In this document: one piece after another, positions 41,230-50,205 of the stretch
Position numbering within the stretch: position 1 is the stretch's first letter
Layout: each line of letters begins with the position of its first letter
Source: an uncultured Kiritimatiellota bacterium
GTDB lineage: Bacteria > Verrucomicrobiota > Kiritimatiellia > RFP12 > DVOR01
Length of the DNA stretch: 54,196 bases
Assembly: GCA_944389545.1 (NCBI GenBank)
Contig: CALXMT010000016.1
Coordinates: forward strand, 1 to 54,196
Direction: 5' to 3'
The notes under the pieces: model-generated
Databases searched by the model: none
Seen by the model: only the letters and a program-made list of their open reading frames with translations
What the model was told of the DNA's origin: nothing
Program-made: the position numbers and the translations under genes

Positions 41230-42242
41230 TGGAAGAGGGAGTCCTGTTGGCCCAGGGGCGAGAGCCCGAGGCGTTTGAAGGCTTTTGGCAGGGCCACGCG
41301 ACCCTTGGGCGTGCGGTCGATGTAGCCCTCTTGGATGAGGTAAGGCTCGTAGACTTCCTCAACGGTGTCGGGCTCCTCGCCCACGGCCACGGCGATGGTC
41401 GCCACGCCCACGGGGCCGCCGCCGAACTTCGCGACGATGGCCTCCAGGATGCGCACGTCCATCTCGTCCAGGCCCTGCGGGTCGATTTCCAGGAGCGCGA
41501 GCGCCTTGTCGGCCACTTCGCCGGTGATCTTGTTGTCGGCGCGGACTTGGGCGTAGTCGCGCACGCGGCGGAGGAGGTTGTTGGCGATGCGCGGGGTGCC
41601 GCGGCTGCGCGAGGCGATCTCCATGGCGCCGCGGTTGTCAATCTCCACGCCCAATTTGCCGGCGTTGCGGGCGACGATCTGGGCCAACTCCTCGTGCGAA
41701 TAGTAGTCCAAGCGGTTCTGCAGGCCGAAGCGCGACCGGAGCGGGGCGGAGATCAGGCCGCTGCGCGTGGTGGCGCCCACCAAGGTGAAGTGGGGCAACT
41801 CCAGACGCACGCTTCGCGCGTTCGGGCCCTGGTCGATCATGATGTCGATGACGAAGTCTTCCATCGCCGAGTAGAGATATTCCTCGACGGTGCGCTGCAT
41901 GCGGTGAATCTCGTCGATGAAGACGATGTCGCCCGGCTCCAGCGAGGTCAGCAGGCCGGCCAGGTCGGCGGGCTTTTCGATGACGGGGCCGCTCGTGGCC
42001 TTCACGTGCACGCCCATCGCCTCGCCCAGGATATAGGCCAGCGTGGTCTTGCCCAGGCCGGGCGGGCCGGAAAGGAGCACGTGGTCGAGCTGTTCGCCGC
42101 GCCCCAACGCCGCCTCCACCGCCAACATCAAGCGGTCGCGCACCTTCTGTTGCCCCAGAAAGTCGTCAAAGCGGGTGGGACGCAGTCGATTGTCGAACGA
42201 CGCGTTCCGTTGGTTCATTTCGTCAGCAGGCCTCATGCTCAT
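41226..42242 (-). CDS. ruvB: Holliday junction branch migration ATPase RuvB
   Basis: 338 residues; hexameric motor that drives branch migration with RuvA during recombinational repair. RFDDFLGQ (24-31), Walker [10 protein letters not shown] (59-67), Walker B IDEIHR (109-114), the sensor [17 protein letters not shown] (156-172) and the C-terminal winged helix with [15 protein letters not shown]. The ATG at 42242 lies 8 bases after a -10 box, so the mRNA may be leaderless. Met9 (42218) is an alternative start but lacks a ribosome binding site. ruvA and ruvC are not adjacent. Confidence 0.96.
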   Translation of the reverse strand: MSMRPADEMNQRNASFDNRLRPTRFDDFLGQQKVRDRLMLAVEAALGRGEQLDHVLLSGPPGLGKTTLAYILGEAMGVHVKATSGPVIEKPADLAGLLTSLEPGDIVFIDEIHRMQRTVEEYLYSAMEDFVIDIMIDQGPNARSVRLELPHFTLVGATTRSGLISAPLRSRFGLQNRLDYYSHEELAQIVARNAGKLGVEIDNRGAMEIASRSRGTPRIANNLLRRVRDYAQVRADNKITGEVADKALALLEIDPQGLDEMDVRILEAIVAKFGGGPVGVATIAVAVGEEPDTVEEVYEPYLIQEGYIDRTPKGRVALPKAFKRLGLSPLGQQDSLFQ

Positions 42243-42250
42243 GTCATTTC

Positions 42251-42259
42251 ATTATAGCA
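42251..42259 (-). promoter_or_regulatory. Extended -10 promoter of the ruvB operon (possible leaderless start)
   Basis: Minus-strand TGC-TATAAT, 8 bases before the ATG at 42242. Confidence 0.7.
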
Positions 42260-42295
42260 CATCGCCTCTCCGCCGTTTCATCGTAAAAATTGGCC

Positions 42296-42870
42296 CATTA
42301 CTGTCCGGGGACGTTTCCACGAAGACATAAAGGAACGCAAGGGCCTGGGCACTTCACCGTTCGGCGCGTTGCACCTCACTACCGTGCCCATCCCTTGCGT
42401 TTCTGGCGTTTTCTTGGGAAAGTCCACATTGCCTGGATGGCACCTTTTTCCGCAAGGACGCCGGCACGTGCGAAGCCAGATGGGCTAACGCCGGTCGCTT
42501 TACGGGCTAATCGCCCGCAGATCGCTCCCTCCCGCCCATCGTCTTCGCGCTTCAAGCTTGTCATTGCGCAGGAAAGTGGGGCGCGGGAGGGCGCACGACT
42601 GTGCGCCCGGCGTTAGCGCCCCAGCTTTCCTGTAAGACTTGCGTCGTTGCGGTCCATTTGACGCCCCGCAGGGGCGCTCCTGTTTCTCCAGCACCTCCTG
42701 TATCTCCTGACCCCGAGCCGTGGGCAACGCGATAGGACCAATAGGACGCATAGGACCAATAGGACGGCGGTTGACGCCGCTTGCACAGTACCCCGCCCGT
42801 CGCCCCACAGGGGCGTTCTGTTCTCTGTTCTCTGTTCTCCGTTCTCCGGGGCGGCAATGCCGCCCCTTAG
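42296..42870. repeat. Composite repeat region between ruvB and icd
   Basis: Left terminal repeat CATTACTGTCCGGGGAC (42296). Modules: CGCAAGGGCCTGGGCAC ... GTGCCCATCCCTTGCG hairpin (42335-42401), GCGAAGCCAGATGGGC ... CTTCGCGCTT hairpin (about 42470-42553), GCAGGAAAGTGGGGCGC hairpin (42566-42632, inner stem GCGCAC/GTGCGC), then GACGCCCCGCAGGGGCG, a run of AATAGGACCAATAGGAC units (42733-42770), CGCCCCACAGGGGCG and TTCTCTGTTCTCCGTTC runs, and GGGGCGGCAATGCCGCCCC. The right terminal repeat is missing. There is no gene. Confidence 0.8.
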
Positions 42871-42889
42871 GCGAGGGGGGCACCAAATA

Positions 42890-42898
42890 TGGTATAAT
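42890..42898 (+). promoter_or_regulatory. Extended -10 promoter of the icd operon
   Basis: TGG-TATAAT within TATGGTATAAT, followed by a GAGAGGAAG ribosome binding site before the ATG at 42932. Confidence 0.72.
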
Positions 42899-42931
42899 AA
42901 GGCGTTTTGTTTTTTGAGAGGAAGTATCGCC

Positions 42932-44197
42932 ATGGCTTACGATAAGATTGTGGAACCGTCGTTCGGTGAGAAGATTACAATGGGCGAGGATGGTCGCCTG
43001 CGGGTGCCGGATTGCCCGATCATCCCCTTTGTGGAGGGTGACGGGACGGGCCCGGACATCACGGCGGCCGCGATGACGGTGTGGAACGCGGCGGTGAAGG
43101 CGGCCTATGGCGACAGCCGTAAAATCGCCTGGATGGAGGTCTACGCGGGTGAGAAGGCCAACGCGGTCTATGGCCCGAACACGTGGCTGCCGGATGAGAC
43201 GATCGCGGCGTGCCGGGACTGCCTGGTCTCGATCAAGGGCCCACTGACGACGCCGGTGGGCGGCGGCATCCGCTCGATCAACGTGGCGATGCGTCAGTTG
43301 CTCGACCTCTACGTCTGCCTGCGCCCGGTGCGTTGGTTCAAGGGGGTGCCTTCGCCGGTGCTGCACCCGGAGCTGACGGACATGGTGATTTTCCGCGAGA
43401 ACACGGAGGACATCTACGCGGGCATCGAGTGGATGAGCGGCACGCCCGAGGTCAAGAAGGTCATCGACTTCCTCACCAAGGAGATGGGCGTGAAGAAGAT
43501 TCGCTTCCCGGAGACGAGCTCCATCGGCATCAAGCCGGTCTCCAGCGAGGGCAGCGAGCGTCTCATCAAGGCCGCCATCGAGTACGCCATCGCGAACGAC
43601 CGCAAGTCGGTGACGCTGGTGCACAAGGGCAACATCCAGAAGTTCACGGAAGGCGCCTTCCGCGACTGGGGCTATGCGCTGGCCGAGCGCGAGTACGGCG
43701 CGCAGAAGATCGGCGACGGCCCCTGGCGCAGCTTCAAGAACCCCAAGACGGGCCGCGAGATCGTGGTCAAGGACTGCATCTGCGACGCCTTCCTGCAACA
43801 GATTCTGACGCGTCCGGCGGAGTATGACGTGATCGCGACGCTGAACCTGAACGGTGACTACGTGTCGGACGCGTTGGCGGCGTGCGTGGGCGGCATCGGC
43901 ATCGCGCCCGGCGCGAACATCAACTACGCCACGGGCGTGGCGGTCTTCGAGGCCACGCATGGGACGGCGCCGAAGTACGCCGGCCTGGACAAGGTGAACC
44001 CCGGCTCGTTGATTCTCTCCGGCGAGATGATGCTGCGCTACATGGGCTGGACCGAGGCCGCGGACAAGATCATCGCGGCGATGGACAAGGTGATCGCGGA
44101 CAAGGTGGTGACCTATGACTTCGCGCGCCTGATGGACGGTGCGCGCGAGGTGAAGTGCTCCGAGTTCGGCCGCGCGCTGGCGGAGGCGATGGCGTGA
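42932..44197 (+). CDS. icd: NADP-type isocitrate dehydrogenase
   Basis: 421 residues, E. coli-type; oxidises isocitrate to 2-oxoglutarate in the TCA cycle. Substrate and phosphorylation loop [16 protein letters not shown] with Ser115 (equivalent of the AceK-targeted Ser113 in E. coli), LRPVRWF (Arg131), [13 protein letters not shown] (Arg155, Tyr162), and the C-terminal [26 protein letters not shown] and [11 protein letters not shown] cofactor stretches. Length fits the 416-residue class. No aceK is in the window. It leads an eight-gene operon; the stop overlaps a GTG start of rmuC by 3 bases. Confidence 0.95.
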   Translation: MAYDKIVEPSFGEKITMGEDGRLRVPDCPIIPFVEGDGTGPDITAAAMTVWNAAVKAAYGDSRKIAWMEVYAGEKANAVYGPNTWLPDETIAACRDCLVSIKGPLTTPVGGGIRSINVAMRQLLDLYVCLRPVRWFKGVPSPVLHPELTDMVIFRENTEDIYAGIEWMSGTPEVKKVIDFLTKEMGVKKIRFPETSSIGIKPVSSEGSERLIKAAIEYAIANDRKSVTLVHKGNIQKFTEGAFRDWGYALAEREYGAQKIGDGPWRSFKNPKTGREIVVKDCICDAFLQQILTRPAEYDVIATLNLNGDYVSDALAACVGGIGIAPGANINYATGVAVFEATHGTAPKYAGLDKVNPGSLILSGEMMLRYMGWTEAADKIIAAMDKVIADKVVTYDFARLMDGAREVKCSEFGRALAEAMA

Positions 44198-45303
44198 TTG
44201 AAGTCGCGCTGCTGATTCTGCTGCTGGTCGTGGTGGCCCTGTTGGCGGCGCTCCTGCTGAGGAAGCCGCCGGCCCCCGCGCAGGCCGTTTCGCCGGAGGC
44301 GTTGGCCGCGGCGGAGGAGCGCCTGCGCAACGACTTGGCGCGGAACCAGAGCCTCTCCGCGGCGAACGACAAGGCGCAACGCGAAGAGGTGCGCGGACAG
44401 TTGGGCGAGATGCGGACGCTGGTCTCCGAGCAGGTGCCGACGCAGGTCGGCAAGGCGGTGGAGGCCCGTTTCCAGGCGGACTTCGGCAAGGTCGCCGTGC
44501 TGCTCGACGAGGTGCGCACGCGCCTCTCCAAGTTGGAGCCGCTGCAGGGCGGCATCGGCGCGTTGCAGGCCAGCGTGACGACCTTCTCGAAGATGCTCGG
44601 CAACGTGAAGGCGCGCGGGACGTGGGGGGAGTTCCAGCTCGGGAACATCCTCAAGGACATGCTGGCGCCCGGCCAGTATGAGCAGAACGTCCATCCCAAT
44701 ACGCGCTCGCGGCGGGTGGTGGAATACGCCATCGTCCTGCCGGGGGCCGAGGACGGCAAGCGCGTCTATCTGCCCATCGACGCCAAGTTCCCGCAAGAGG
44801 ACTACGCGCGGTTGGTGCAGGCGGCCGAGGCCGGCGACGCCGAGGCCGAGGAGCGCGCGGCGAAGGCCCTGGCGGACCGCGTCAAGACCTTCGCCAAGGA
44901 TGTGCGGGACAGTTATATCGACCCGCCCTACACGACCGACTTCGCCATCCTCTTCCTGCCCACGGAGGGCCTTTACCAGGAGCTGACGCGTCGCGCGGAC
45001 GTGATGGACCGCATCCGCGTGGAGGACAAGGTGCTCCTGGCCGGGCCCTCGACGTTGGCCGCGCTGATCAATGCGTTGCAGATGGGCTTCCAGACGCTGG
45101 CCGTGCAGCGAAACACGGTCCAGGTGATGACGCTGTTGGGCAAGATAAAGAAATTGCTGGAAACCTTCGACTTGCAGAACGAGAAGGTGGCCAAGAACTT
45201 AGAGACAGCCCTCAAGGCCAATGAAGAGAACGCCAAGCGCGTGGACCAACTGCGCAAGGCGTTGGACAAGGTCTCGACGGGCACGGAGGAACAGGATGCG
45301 TAA
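44194..45303 (+). CDS. rmuC: RmuC-family DNA recombination protein
   Basis: 369 residues with a GTG start overlapping the icd stop (GTGA); no better ATG exists near the hydrophobic N-terminus. One membrane anchor ([18 protein letters not shown], about 5-22), a coiled-coil stretch rich in Glu/Arg, then the RmuC nuclease-like domain with [40 protein letters not shown]-type [15 protein letters not shown] and [16 protein letters not shown] ... [25 protein letters not shown]. The family limits rearrangements between short inverted repeats in E. coli, notable in a genome rich in inverted repeats. The stop overlaps the next start by 8 bases. Confidence 0.93.
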   Translation: MIEVALLILLLVVVALLAALLLRKPPAPAQAVSPEALAAAEERLRNDLARNQSLSAANDKAQREEVRGQLGEMRTLVSEQVPTQVGKAVEARFQADFGKVAVLLDEVRTRLSKLEPLQGGIGALQASVTTFSKMLGNVKARGTWGEFQLGNILKDMLAPGQYEQNVHPNTRSRRVVEYAIVLPGAEDGKRVYLPIDAKFPQEDYARLVQAAEAGDAEAEERAAKALADRVKTFAKDVRDSYIDPPYTTDFAILFLPTEGLYQELTRRADVMDRIRVEDKVLLAGPSTLAALINALQMGFQTLAVQRNTVQVMTLLGKIKKLLETFDLQNEKVAKNLETALKANEENAKRVDQLRKALDKVSTGTEEQDA

Positions 45304-46924
45304 TCTGTGGCAAGACAAGACGACGTTGGCAATCACCTGCGGCAAGGGCATCGTGCCCTTCCTGAAGCAGGAATTGACCGAGATGGGCTATGAAATCCTG
45401 GGCAACAACGAGACGATGGTGGGCATCCGTGCGAAGAACGCCTGCCGCGACATCCTGCGCCTGAACCTCCACCTGCGGACGGCCCAGCGCGTGCTCTGGC
45501 CCTTTGTGCAGGACGTGCGGTGCCGTTCGTTGGACGACCTCTACCGTCTGGCCTACTATGCGCCGTGGGAGCAGGTGTTGGACGTGGACCAGCCCTTCTT
45601 CGTGAGCAACGCGACGACCAACGTGGAGTCCATCCGCGACACGCGTATGCCCACGTTGCGCCTGAAGGACGCCATCGTCGACCGGATGCGCGACAAGTGC
45701 GGCCGCCGCCCGACGGTGGGCGACTATGTCCCCGTGCGCGTGGAGGCCGACGGCAAGCCCCTCTTCGAGAAGCGCGCCCCCCTGCGCGGGGCCATGCGCG
45801 TGGTCCGCGCCGCGCTCGAGGATTGGCTGGCGGAGCTCCCCGAGGAGCAGGAGCGCGCGGAGCTCTTGGTCGAGGTGGACGGCTACGACCTGATGTCGGG
45901 CGAACTGCCGGTCTCGCGCATCGATTTCCAGACCCTCAAGCGCCGTTTCGAGCGCACCTTCGGGTCGCGCCTGACGGAAGGCACGCCCGGCGCGGCGGTC
46001 TTCCTGTGGTGGGAAGGTTCCCACGCCAAGATCTATCTCGACACCTCCGGCACGTCGCTCTCCCGCCGCGGTTACCGCAAGGAAGGCTGGGTGGCGCCGA
46101 TGCAAGAGGCTCTCGCCGCCGCCTGCGTGCTCGCCACGGGGTGGGACCGCAAGTCGCCCTTCGTGGTGCCCTTCAGCGGGTCCGGCACGCCGGCCATCGA
46201 GGCCGCGATGCTGGCGCGCAACATCGCGCCCGGCCTCACGCGCAGTGACTTCGCCTTCATGCACCTCAAGGGGTGGGACAGCATCATCCCCGGGGAAAGC
46301 GCGGGCGTCTCGGCCCGGAAGCGCTTCGGCGCCACGCCGCATGAGATTTGGCGTGAAGTGGTTGCCCAGGCCAAGGCCGCCGAGCGCCCCTTCAACGACC
46401 CAGACCTGCCGAAGATCCTCGGCGTGGACTGGGAAGAGGAGGCCGTGGACATCGCCGACCGCAACGCGAACGCCGCCGGCGTGGGGCAGAACGTCGACTT
46501 CTTCGTGGAGGACTTCACGGACACGCCCTTGCCCAAGACGCCCGGCGTCATCTTCATGAACCCGCCTTACGGCGAGCGCTTGGAGGACGAGACCTCCTTG
46601 GAGCCGCTCTATGAGGGCATCGGCACGTGGTTGCGCGAGACGGTGCCGGAGGGCTGGCGCGCGTGGGTCTTCACCTCGTCGCGTCCGCTCTCGCTGAAGA
46701 TTCACCTGCGCCACCGCGACCTTCTGCCCTTCAAGAACGGCCCGCTGGATTGCCGCCTCATCAGTTACGACGTGGGCGGGGACTTCTTCAACGAGGCCCC
46801 CGAGACCCCCGCCGAGCCTGAAACGGCCGAGTCTGCGGACAACGCGCCCGAGGCCGAACCCGCGACCAACGCGGAAGAAGCGTCCGAGTCTGTGCCTTCG
46901 GACGACAAAGAATCGGAGGCCTGA
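45296..46924 (+). CDS. RlmL-like 23S rRNA guanine-N2 methyltransferase
   Basis: 542 residues from ATG 45296, overlapping rmuC by 8 bases. The N-terminal THUMP-type domain begins AITCGKGIVPFLKQELTEMGYEI, followed by a UPF0020/RlmL methyltransferase region with GWVAPMQEALAAACVLATGW, PFSGSGTPAIEAAMLARNIAPG and catalytic NPPYGERL (422-429). The family makes m2G in 23S rRNA (position 2445 in E. coli RlmL, whose second RlmK domain is absent here). The last 50 residues are an acidic, Ala/Glu/Pro-rich low-complexity tail with no obvious function. The stop overlaps rex as TGATG. Confidence 0.87.
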   Translation: MRNLWQDKTTLAITCGKGIVPFLKQELTEMGYEILGNNETMVGIRAKNACRDILRLNLHLRTAQRVLWPFVQDVRCRSLDDLYRLAYYAPWEQVLDVDQPFFVSNATTNVESIRDTRMPTLRLKDAIVDRMRDKCGRRPTVGDYVPVRVEADGKPLFEKRAPLRGAMRVVRAALEDWLAELPEEQERAELLVEVDGYDLMSGELPVSRIDFQTLKRRFERTFGSRLTEGTPGAAVFLWWEGSHAKIYLDTSGTSLSRRGYRKEGWVAPMQEALAAACVLATGWDRKSPFVVPFSGSGTPAIEAAMLARNIAPGLTRSDFAFMHLKGWDSIIPGESAGVSARKRFGATPHEIWREVVAQAKAAERPFNDPDLPKILGVDWEEEAVDIADRNANAAGVGQNVDFFVEDFTDTPLPKTPGVIFMNPPYGERLEDETSLEPLYEGIGTWLRETVPEGWRAWVFTSSRPLSLKIHLRHRDLLPFKNGPLDCRLISYDVGGDFFNEAPETPAEPETAESADNAPEAEPATNAEEASESVPSDDKESEA

Positions 46925-47550
46925 TGACCGCGTTCGGATCCAAGGCCTTGCACCGTCTGCCGCTCTACTTGCGCGTCTTGCGCGAGTTGGGGCGGGATGG
47001 GCGAAGCCACGCCTCCGGGTCCGTGCTGGCCGCCGCGCTGGGGCTTGACCCCATTGTGGTGCGCAAAGACTTGGCGCGAACCGGCGTGCGCGGCACGCCG
47101 CGCGTGGGCTTCCCGATTGCGGAGTTGGTCGATGCCCTGGAGCGTCTCACGGGGGCGGCGTCGGAGCAGACGGCGGTGCTCGCCGGGGTGGGGCGCCTGG
47201 GGTCCGCGCTCTTGGGTTATCCGGGCTTTCGCCGGCAGGGGTTGCGCATCGTGGCGGCCTTTGACGCGGCGCCCGAGCGGTGCAACCTGATTCTCGCGGG
47301 CACGCCGGTCTTCCCCGCCAACTCCATCACCGAGAAGGTCATGCGCCTGGGCGTGCCGCTCGGTATCCTCACGGTGCCGGCCGAACGCGCCCAACGGGTG
47401 GCCGAGCAGATGGTGGCCGGCGGCATCCGGGCCATCTGGAACTTCACGCCCGCGCAGTTGGAGGTGCCAGAGGAGGTCATCGTCCAGCGCGAGGACTTGG
47501 CCGTGAGCTTGGCCGTGCTCCTTCATCGCATCCAGGAGAGGGCCGACTGA
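46924..47550 (+). CDS. rex: Redox-sensing transcriptional repressor Rex
   Basis: 208 residues. N-terminal winged helix (RLPLYLRVLRELGRDGRSHASGSVLAAALGLDPIVVRKDLARTGVRGTPRVGF, about 11-63) and an NAD(H)-binding Rossmann domain with GVGRLGSAL (88-96), followed by FDAAPERCNLILAGTPVF and the C-terminal swapped helix (LAVLLHRIQ). Rex senses the NADH/NAD ratio and represses respiration and fermentation genes. I found no clear TTGTGA-N6-TCACAA operator in the window, so its targets lie elsewhere. It overlaps both neighbours by one base. Confidence 0.93.
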   Translation: MTAFGSKALHRLPLYLRVLRELGRDGRSHASGSVLAAALGLDPIVVRKDLARTGVRGTPRVGFPIAELVDALERLTGAASEQTAVLAGVGRLGSALLGYPGFRRQGLRIVAAFDAAPERCNLILAGTPVFPANSITEKVMRLGVPLGILTVPAERAQRVAEQMVAGGIRAIWNFTPAQLEVPEEVIVQREDLAVSLAVLLHRIQERAD

Positions 47551-48353
47551 TGTTCACGTATGTTCTCTTCAAGTATCTCACCTGGCTGTGCATGCCCTAT
47601 ACCTTGGCCATGCTGGCGTTGGTGGCGATCGGCGTGTGGTTGCTCTGTTGCAAACAGCGGTGGCCGGCCCTGTGCGTCTTCGCGGTGGCCCTGTTTCTCT
47701 TCGTGCAGGCCTTGCCGTGGACGATGACGCGCGTGGGGGCGACCCTGGAGCGTCGCTATCCGCCCGTGACGATGGACGCCATCCCTCAGGCCGATGCCAT
47801 CGTGGTCTTGGGAGGAAGCATTGCTCCCACCACGGCGACCATGCCTTATCCCGAGCTCAATTGGAGCGCCGATCGTGTGGTCATGGCGTTGCGCCTCTTC
47901 CACGCCGGCAAGGCGCCCATCATCATCCCTTCCGGGGGCGGCGCAACCCACGCAGAGCGTCCGTTCTTCGAGTCCTTGGGCGTGCCGCCGGAGGCCATCC
48001 TCTGCGAGAATGAATCGCTCGACACCGCCGGCAACGCCGAGAAGACCGTCGCCATCCTTCGTGAACGCGGCTTCAAGAAGGTGCTCCTGGTCACCTCCGC
48101 GTGGCATATGCGCCGATCGATGATGCTTTTTGAGGGCGCCACCGACATCACCTTCATCCCCGTGCCGTGCGACTATGAGAGCCTTCCGCTTATCGATCGT
48201 GCCCCAGAAATCGCCATATGGGCCAAGATGCCGAGCCCCGAGGCCGCCGGCCGTCTGACCTACTATCTCAAGGAGTGGTTGGGAATCCTCTTCTATACGC
48301 TTCGCACGCCATCGCTTGCGAAAGAGCAGGATTCCGCAGAAAGGAACGTGTGA
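47550..48353 (+). CDS. DUF218 (YdcF/ElyC-type) membrane protein, copy 1
   Basis: 267 residues. Two N-terminal membrane segments (LTWLCMPYTLAMLALVAIGVWLL; ALCVFAVALFLFVQALPW), then the DUF218 domain with ADAIVVLGGS, DRVVMALRLFHAGKAPIIIPSGGG, E-x-DTAGNAEKT and KKVLLVTSAWHMRRSMMLF, which includes the conserved TSAxHMxR motif. The family (ElyC, SanA) is tied to envelope and polysaccharide integrity. Located one base-overlap downstream of rex and directly upstream of a paralogue. Confidence 0.9.
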   Translation: MFTYVLFKYLTWLCMPYTLAMLALVAIGVWLLCCKQRWPALCVFAVALFLFVQALPWTMTRVGATLERRYPPVTMDAIPQADAIVVLGGSIAPTTATMPYPELNWSADRVVMALRLFHAGKAPIIIPSGGGATHAERPFFESLGVPPEAILCENESLDTAGNAEKTVAILRERGFKKVLLVTSAWHMRRSMMLFEGATDITFIPVPCDYESLPLIDRAPEIAIWAKMPSPEAAGRLTYYLKEWLGILFYTLRTPSLAKEQDSAERNV

Positions 48354-49114
48354 TGGTCTTTGCGCTCTTCAAGTGGTTGACGTGGCTCTGTATGCCCTAC
48401 ACGCTGATTATGCTGGGGCTGGTCGCGACAGGGGTGTGGCTGATCCGTAGGCGGGTTTTTCGTCCGGCGATTTGCGTCTTTTCCTTGGCCGTGCTGATGT
48501 TTGCCGGCGGGTTGCCGTTGGTTTCCGCGACCTTGGGCCATGCGCTGGAGCGGCAGTGCCCGCCCACGCCCCTGGACGACATCCCTCCGGCCGATGCCAT
48601 CGTCGTGCTCGGCGGTGGCGTCGCGGAGATGAACGAGGAGCGCCCCTATCCGGAACTCTACCCCGCGGCCGACCGCGCCATCATGGCCGTGCGCCTCTTC
48701 CGGGCCGGCAAGGCCCCAATCGTCATCCCGACGGGTGTCGGCGCCGAGCGCGCGGAAAAGCCGTTGATGGAGGACCTCGGCGTGCCGGCCTCCTCCATCG
48801 TCTGCGAGAGCGAGGCCCGCGACACGGCCGAAAACGCCTCCAAGACCTTCGCCTTGTTGCGTGAACGGGGCTGCAAGAAGGTCCTCCTCGTCACCTCGGC
48901 CTGGCATATGCCCCGCGCCAAGATGCTCTTCAAGGCCGACGACATCACCTTCATCCCCGTGGGGTGCGACTACGAGAACACCCCTTACGCGCCCTTCTCT
49001 GCGCCGCTCTGGATGCAGTTGCCCGGCCCGGAGGCCGCCGGCAAGTCCGTCTACTATATCAAGGAACTGCTCGGCATCCTCTTCTATTCCATCCGCACCC
49101 CTCCCGCGCAATGA
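48353..49114 (+). CDS. DUF218 (YdcF/ElyC-type) membrane protein, copy 2
   Basis: 253 residues with the same plan as copy 1: FKWLTWLCMPYTLIMLGLVATGVWL, second segment PAICVFSLAVLMFAGGLPLV, then ADAIVVLGGGV, DRAIMAVRLFRAGKAPIVIPTGVG, SEARDTAENASKT and KKVLLVTSAWHMPRAKMLF. The two copies are collinear without gaps of note over most of their length, pointing to a tandem duplication followed by divergence. Start overlaps the stop of copy 1 (TGATG) and the stop overlaps the aminotransferase start (ATGA). Confidence 0.9.
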   Translation: MVFALFKWLTWLCMPYTLIMLGLVATGVWLIRRRVFRPAICVFSLAVLMFAGGLPLVSATLGHALERQCPPTPLDDIPPADAIVVLGGGVAEMNEERPYPELYPAADRAIMAVRLFRAGKAPIVIPTGVGAERAEKPLMEDLGVPASSIVCESEARDTAENASKTFALLRERGCKKVLLVTSAWHMPRAKMLFKADDITFIPVGCDYENTPYAPFSAPLWMQLPGPEAAGKSVYYIKELLGILFYSIRTPPAQ

Positions 49115-50205
49115 AGGCCTTCCTTTCCCCTCCTTACATGAACGGTGACGATGAGCGGAAGCTCGTTGCCCAGGCCTTCGATTCCAACTATATCGCCCCT
49201 TGCGGACCGATGGTGGACGCGCTTGAGCGTGAGGCTGCGGCCCGCTTCGGCTTCGACGGCGCACTCGCGACGGTCTCCGGCACCATGGCCTTGGACCTCT
49301 TGTCCCGGGCGCTGGACATCAAGCCCGGCGATGCGGTCATTGCCAGCGACCTCACCTTCATCGCCTCCGTCGCGCCCTTCGTCGACCGCGGCGCCACGCC
49401 CATCTTCGTGGATGCCGACCCCGCCACGTGGTGCATGGACGTCTCCCTCGCCGCCCGTGCCTTGGAGTCGCATCCCCGCGTCCGCGCCCTCATCGCCACC
49501 GATCTCTACGGTCAATCCTGTGACATCGATGCCTTGGCCGACCTCTGTCTCGCCCGCGGCGTCTACCTCATCGTTGACGCGGCCGAGTCGGTCGGCGCCA
49601 CCTATCGCGGTCGTCCCGCCGGCAAGGGGGCCTGGGCCGCCGTCCACTCGCTCAACGGCAACAAAATCATCACCTCGGGCGGCGGCGGCCTCCTGCTGAC
49701 GGACGACCCCGACCTGCTCGCCCTCTGCCGCAAGCTCGCCGGACAGGCCCGCGAGCCCGTCCCGTGGTACGAGCACAACCGTCTGGGCACCCATGGCCGC
49801 TTGGGCAACGTCCCCGCCGCCATCGGCTTGGCCCAGCTCCGTCACCTGGATGAGGCCCTGCGCGACAAGCAACGCGTGTGGGACGATTGGTTGGCTCGCT
49901 TGCCCGAATGGGCCACGCCCATGCCCACCGCCGACTATGGCGTGCCCAACCGCTGGCTCACCGTCGTCACGCTGACCGGGCGCGACCCGCTCCAAGCCGT
50001 CGCCGCCCTGGCCGGGGGAGGGTTCGAATCCCGCCCCCTCTGGAAGCCGATGCACCTGCAACCTGTCTTCCGGGACGCGCCCGCCTTCCTCTCCGGCGTG
50101 GACGACGCCCTCTTCGCCCATGGCCTTTGCCTGCCCTCCGGCCGAGGCCTCACCCCTGAACTGATGGACGAGGCCATCGCCCTCTTGGAGGCCCTGCCAT
50201 GCTGA
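49111..50205 (+). CDS. DegT/DnrJ/EryC1-type sugar aminotransferase
   Basis: 364 residues; PLP enzyme moving an amino group to a nucleotide-linked keto sugar. Fold-I hallmarks: N-terminal LSPPYMNGDDERKLVAQAFDSNYIAPCGPMV, SGTMALDLLSRAL, the PLP-contacting VDAAESVGATY (Asp156) and the Schiff-base Lys185 in SLNGNKIITSGGGG. The C-terminal ESRPLWKPMHLQPVF is typical of the PglE/ PseC/ArnB-like group. It is coupled to the WecA-CapD fusion gene downstream (7-base overlap), which suggests synthesis of an amino-deoxy sugar linked to undecaprenyl phosphate. The 4,6-dehydratase that should act before it is not in the window. Confidence 0.92.
   Translation: MKAFLSPPYMNGDDERKLVAQAFDSNYIAPCGPMVDALEREAAARFGFDGALATVSGTMALDLLSRALDIKPGDAVIASDLTFIASVAPFVDRGATPIFVDADPATWCMDVSLAARALESHPRVRALIATDLYGQSCDIDALADLCLARGVYLIVDAAESVGATYRGRPAGKGAWAAVHSLNGNKIITSGGGGLLLTDDPDLLALCRKLAGQAREPVPWYEHNRLGTHGRLGNVPAAIGLAQLRHLDEALRDKQRVWDDWLARLPEWATPMPTADYGVPNRWLTVVTLTGRDPLQAVAALAGGGFESRPLWKPMHLQPVFRDAPAFLSGVDDALFAHGLCLPSGRGLTPELMDEAIALLEALPC

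Noticed and set aside
46770-46920. Repeat-derived tail on the RlmL-like protein
   Set aside because: The acidic Ala/Glu/Pro tail does not match any of the intergenic modules; it is ordinary low complexity.
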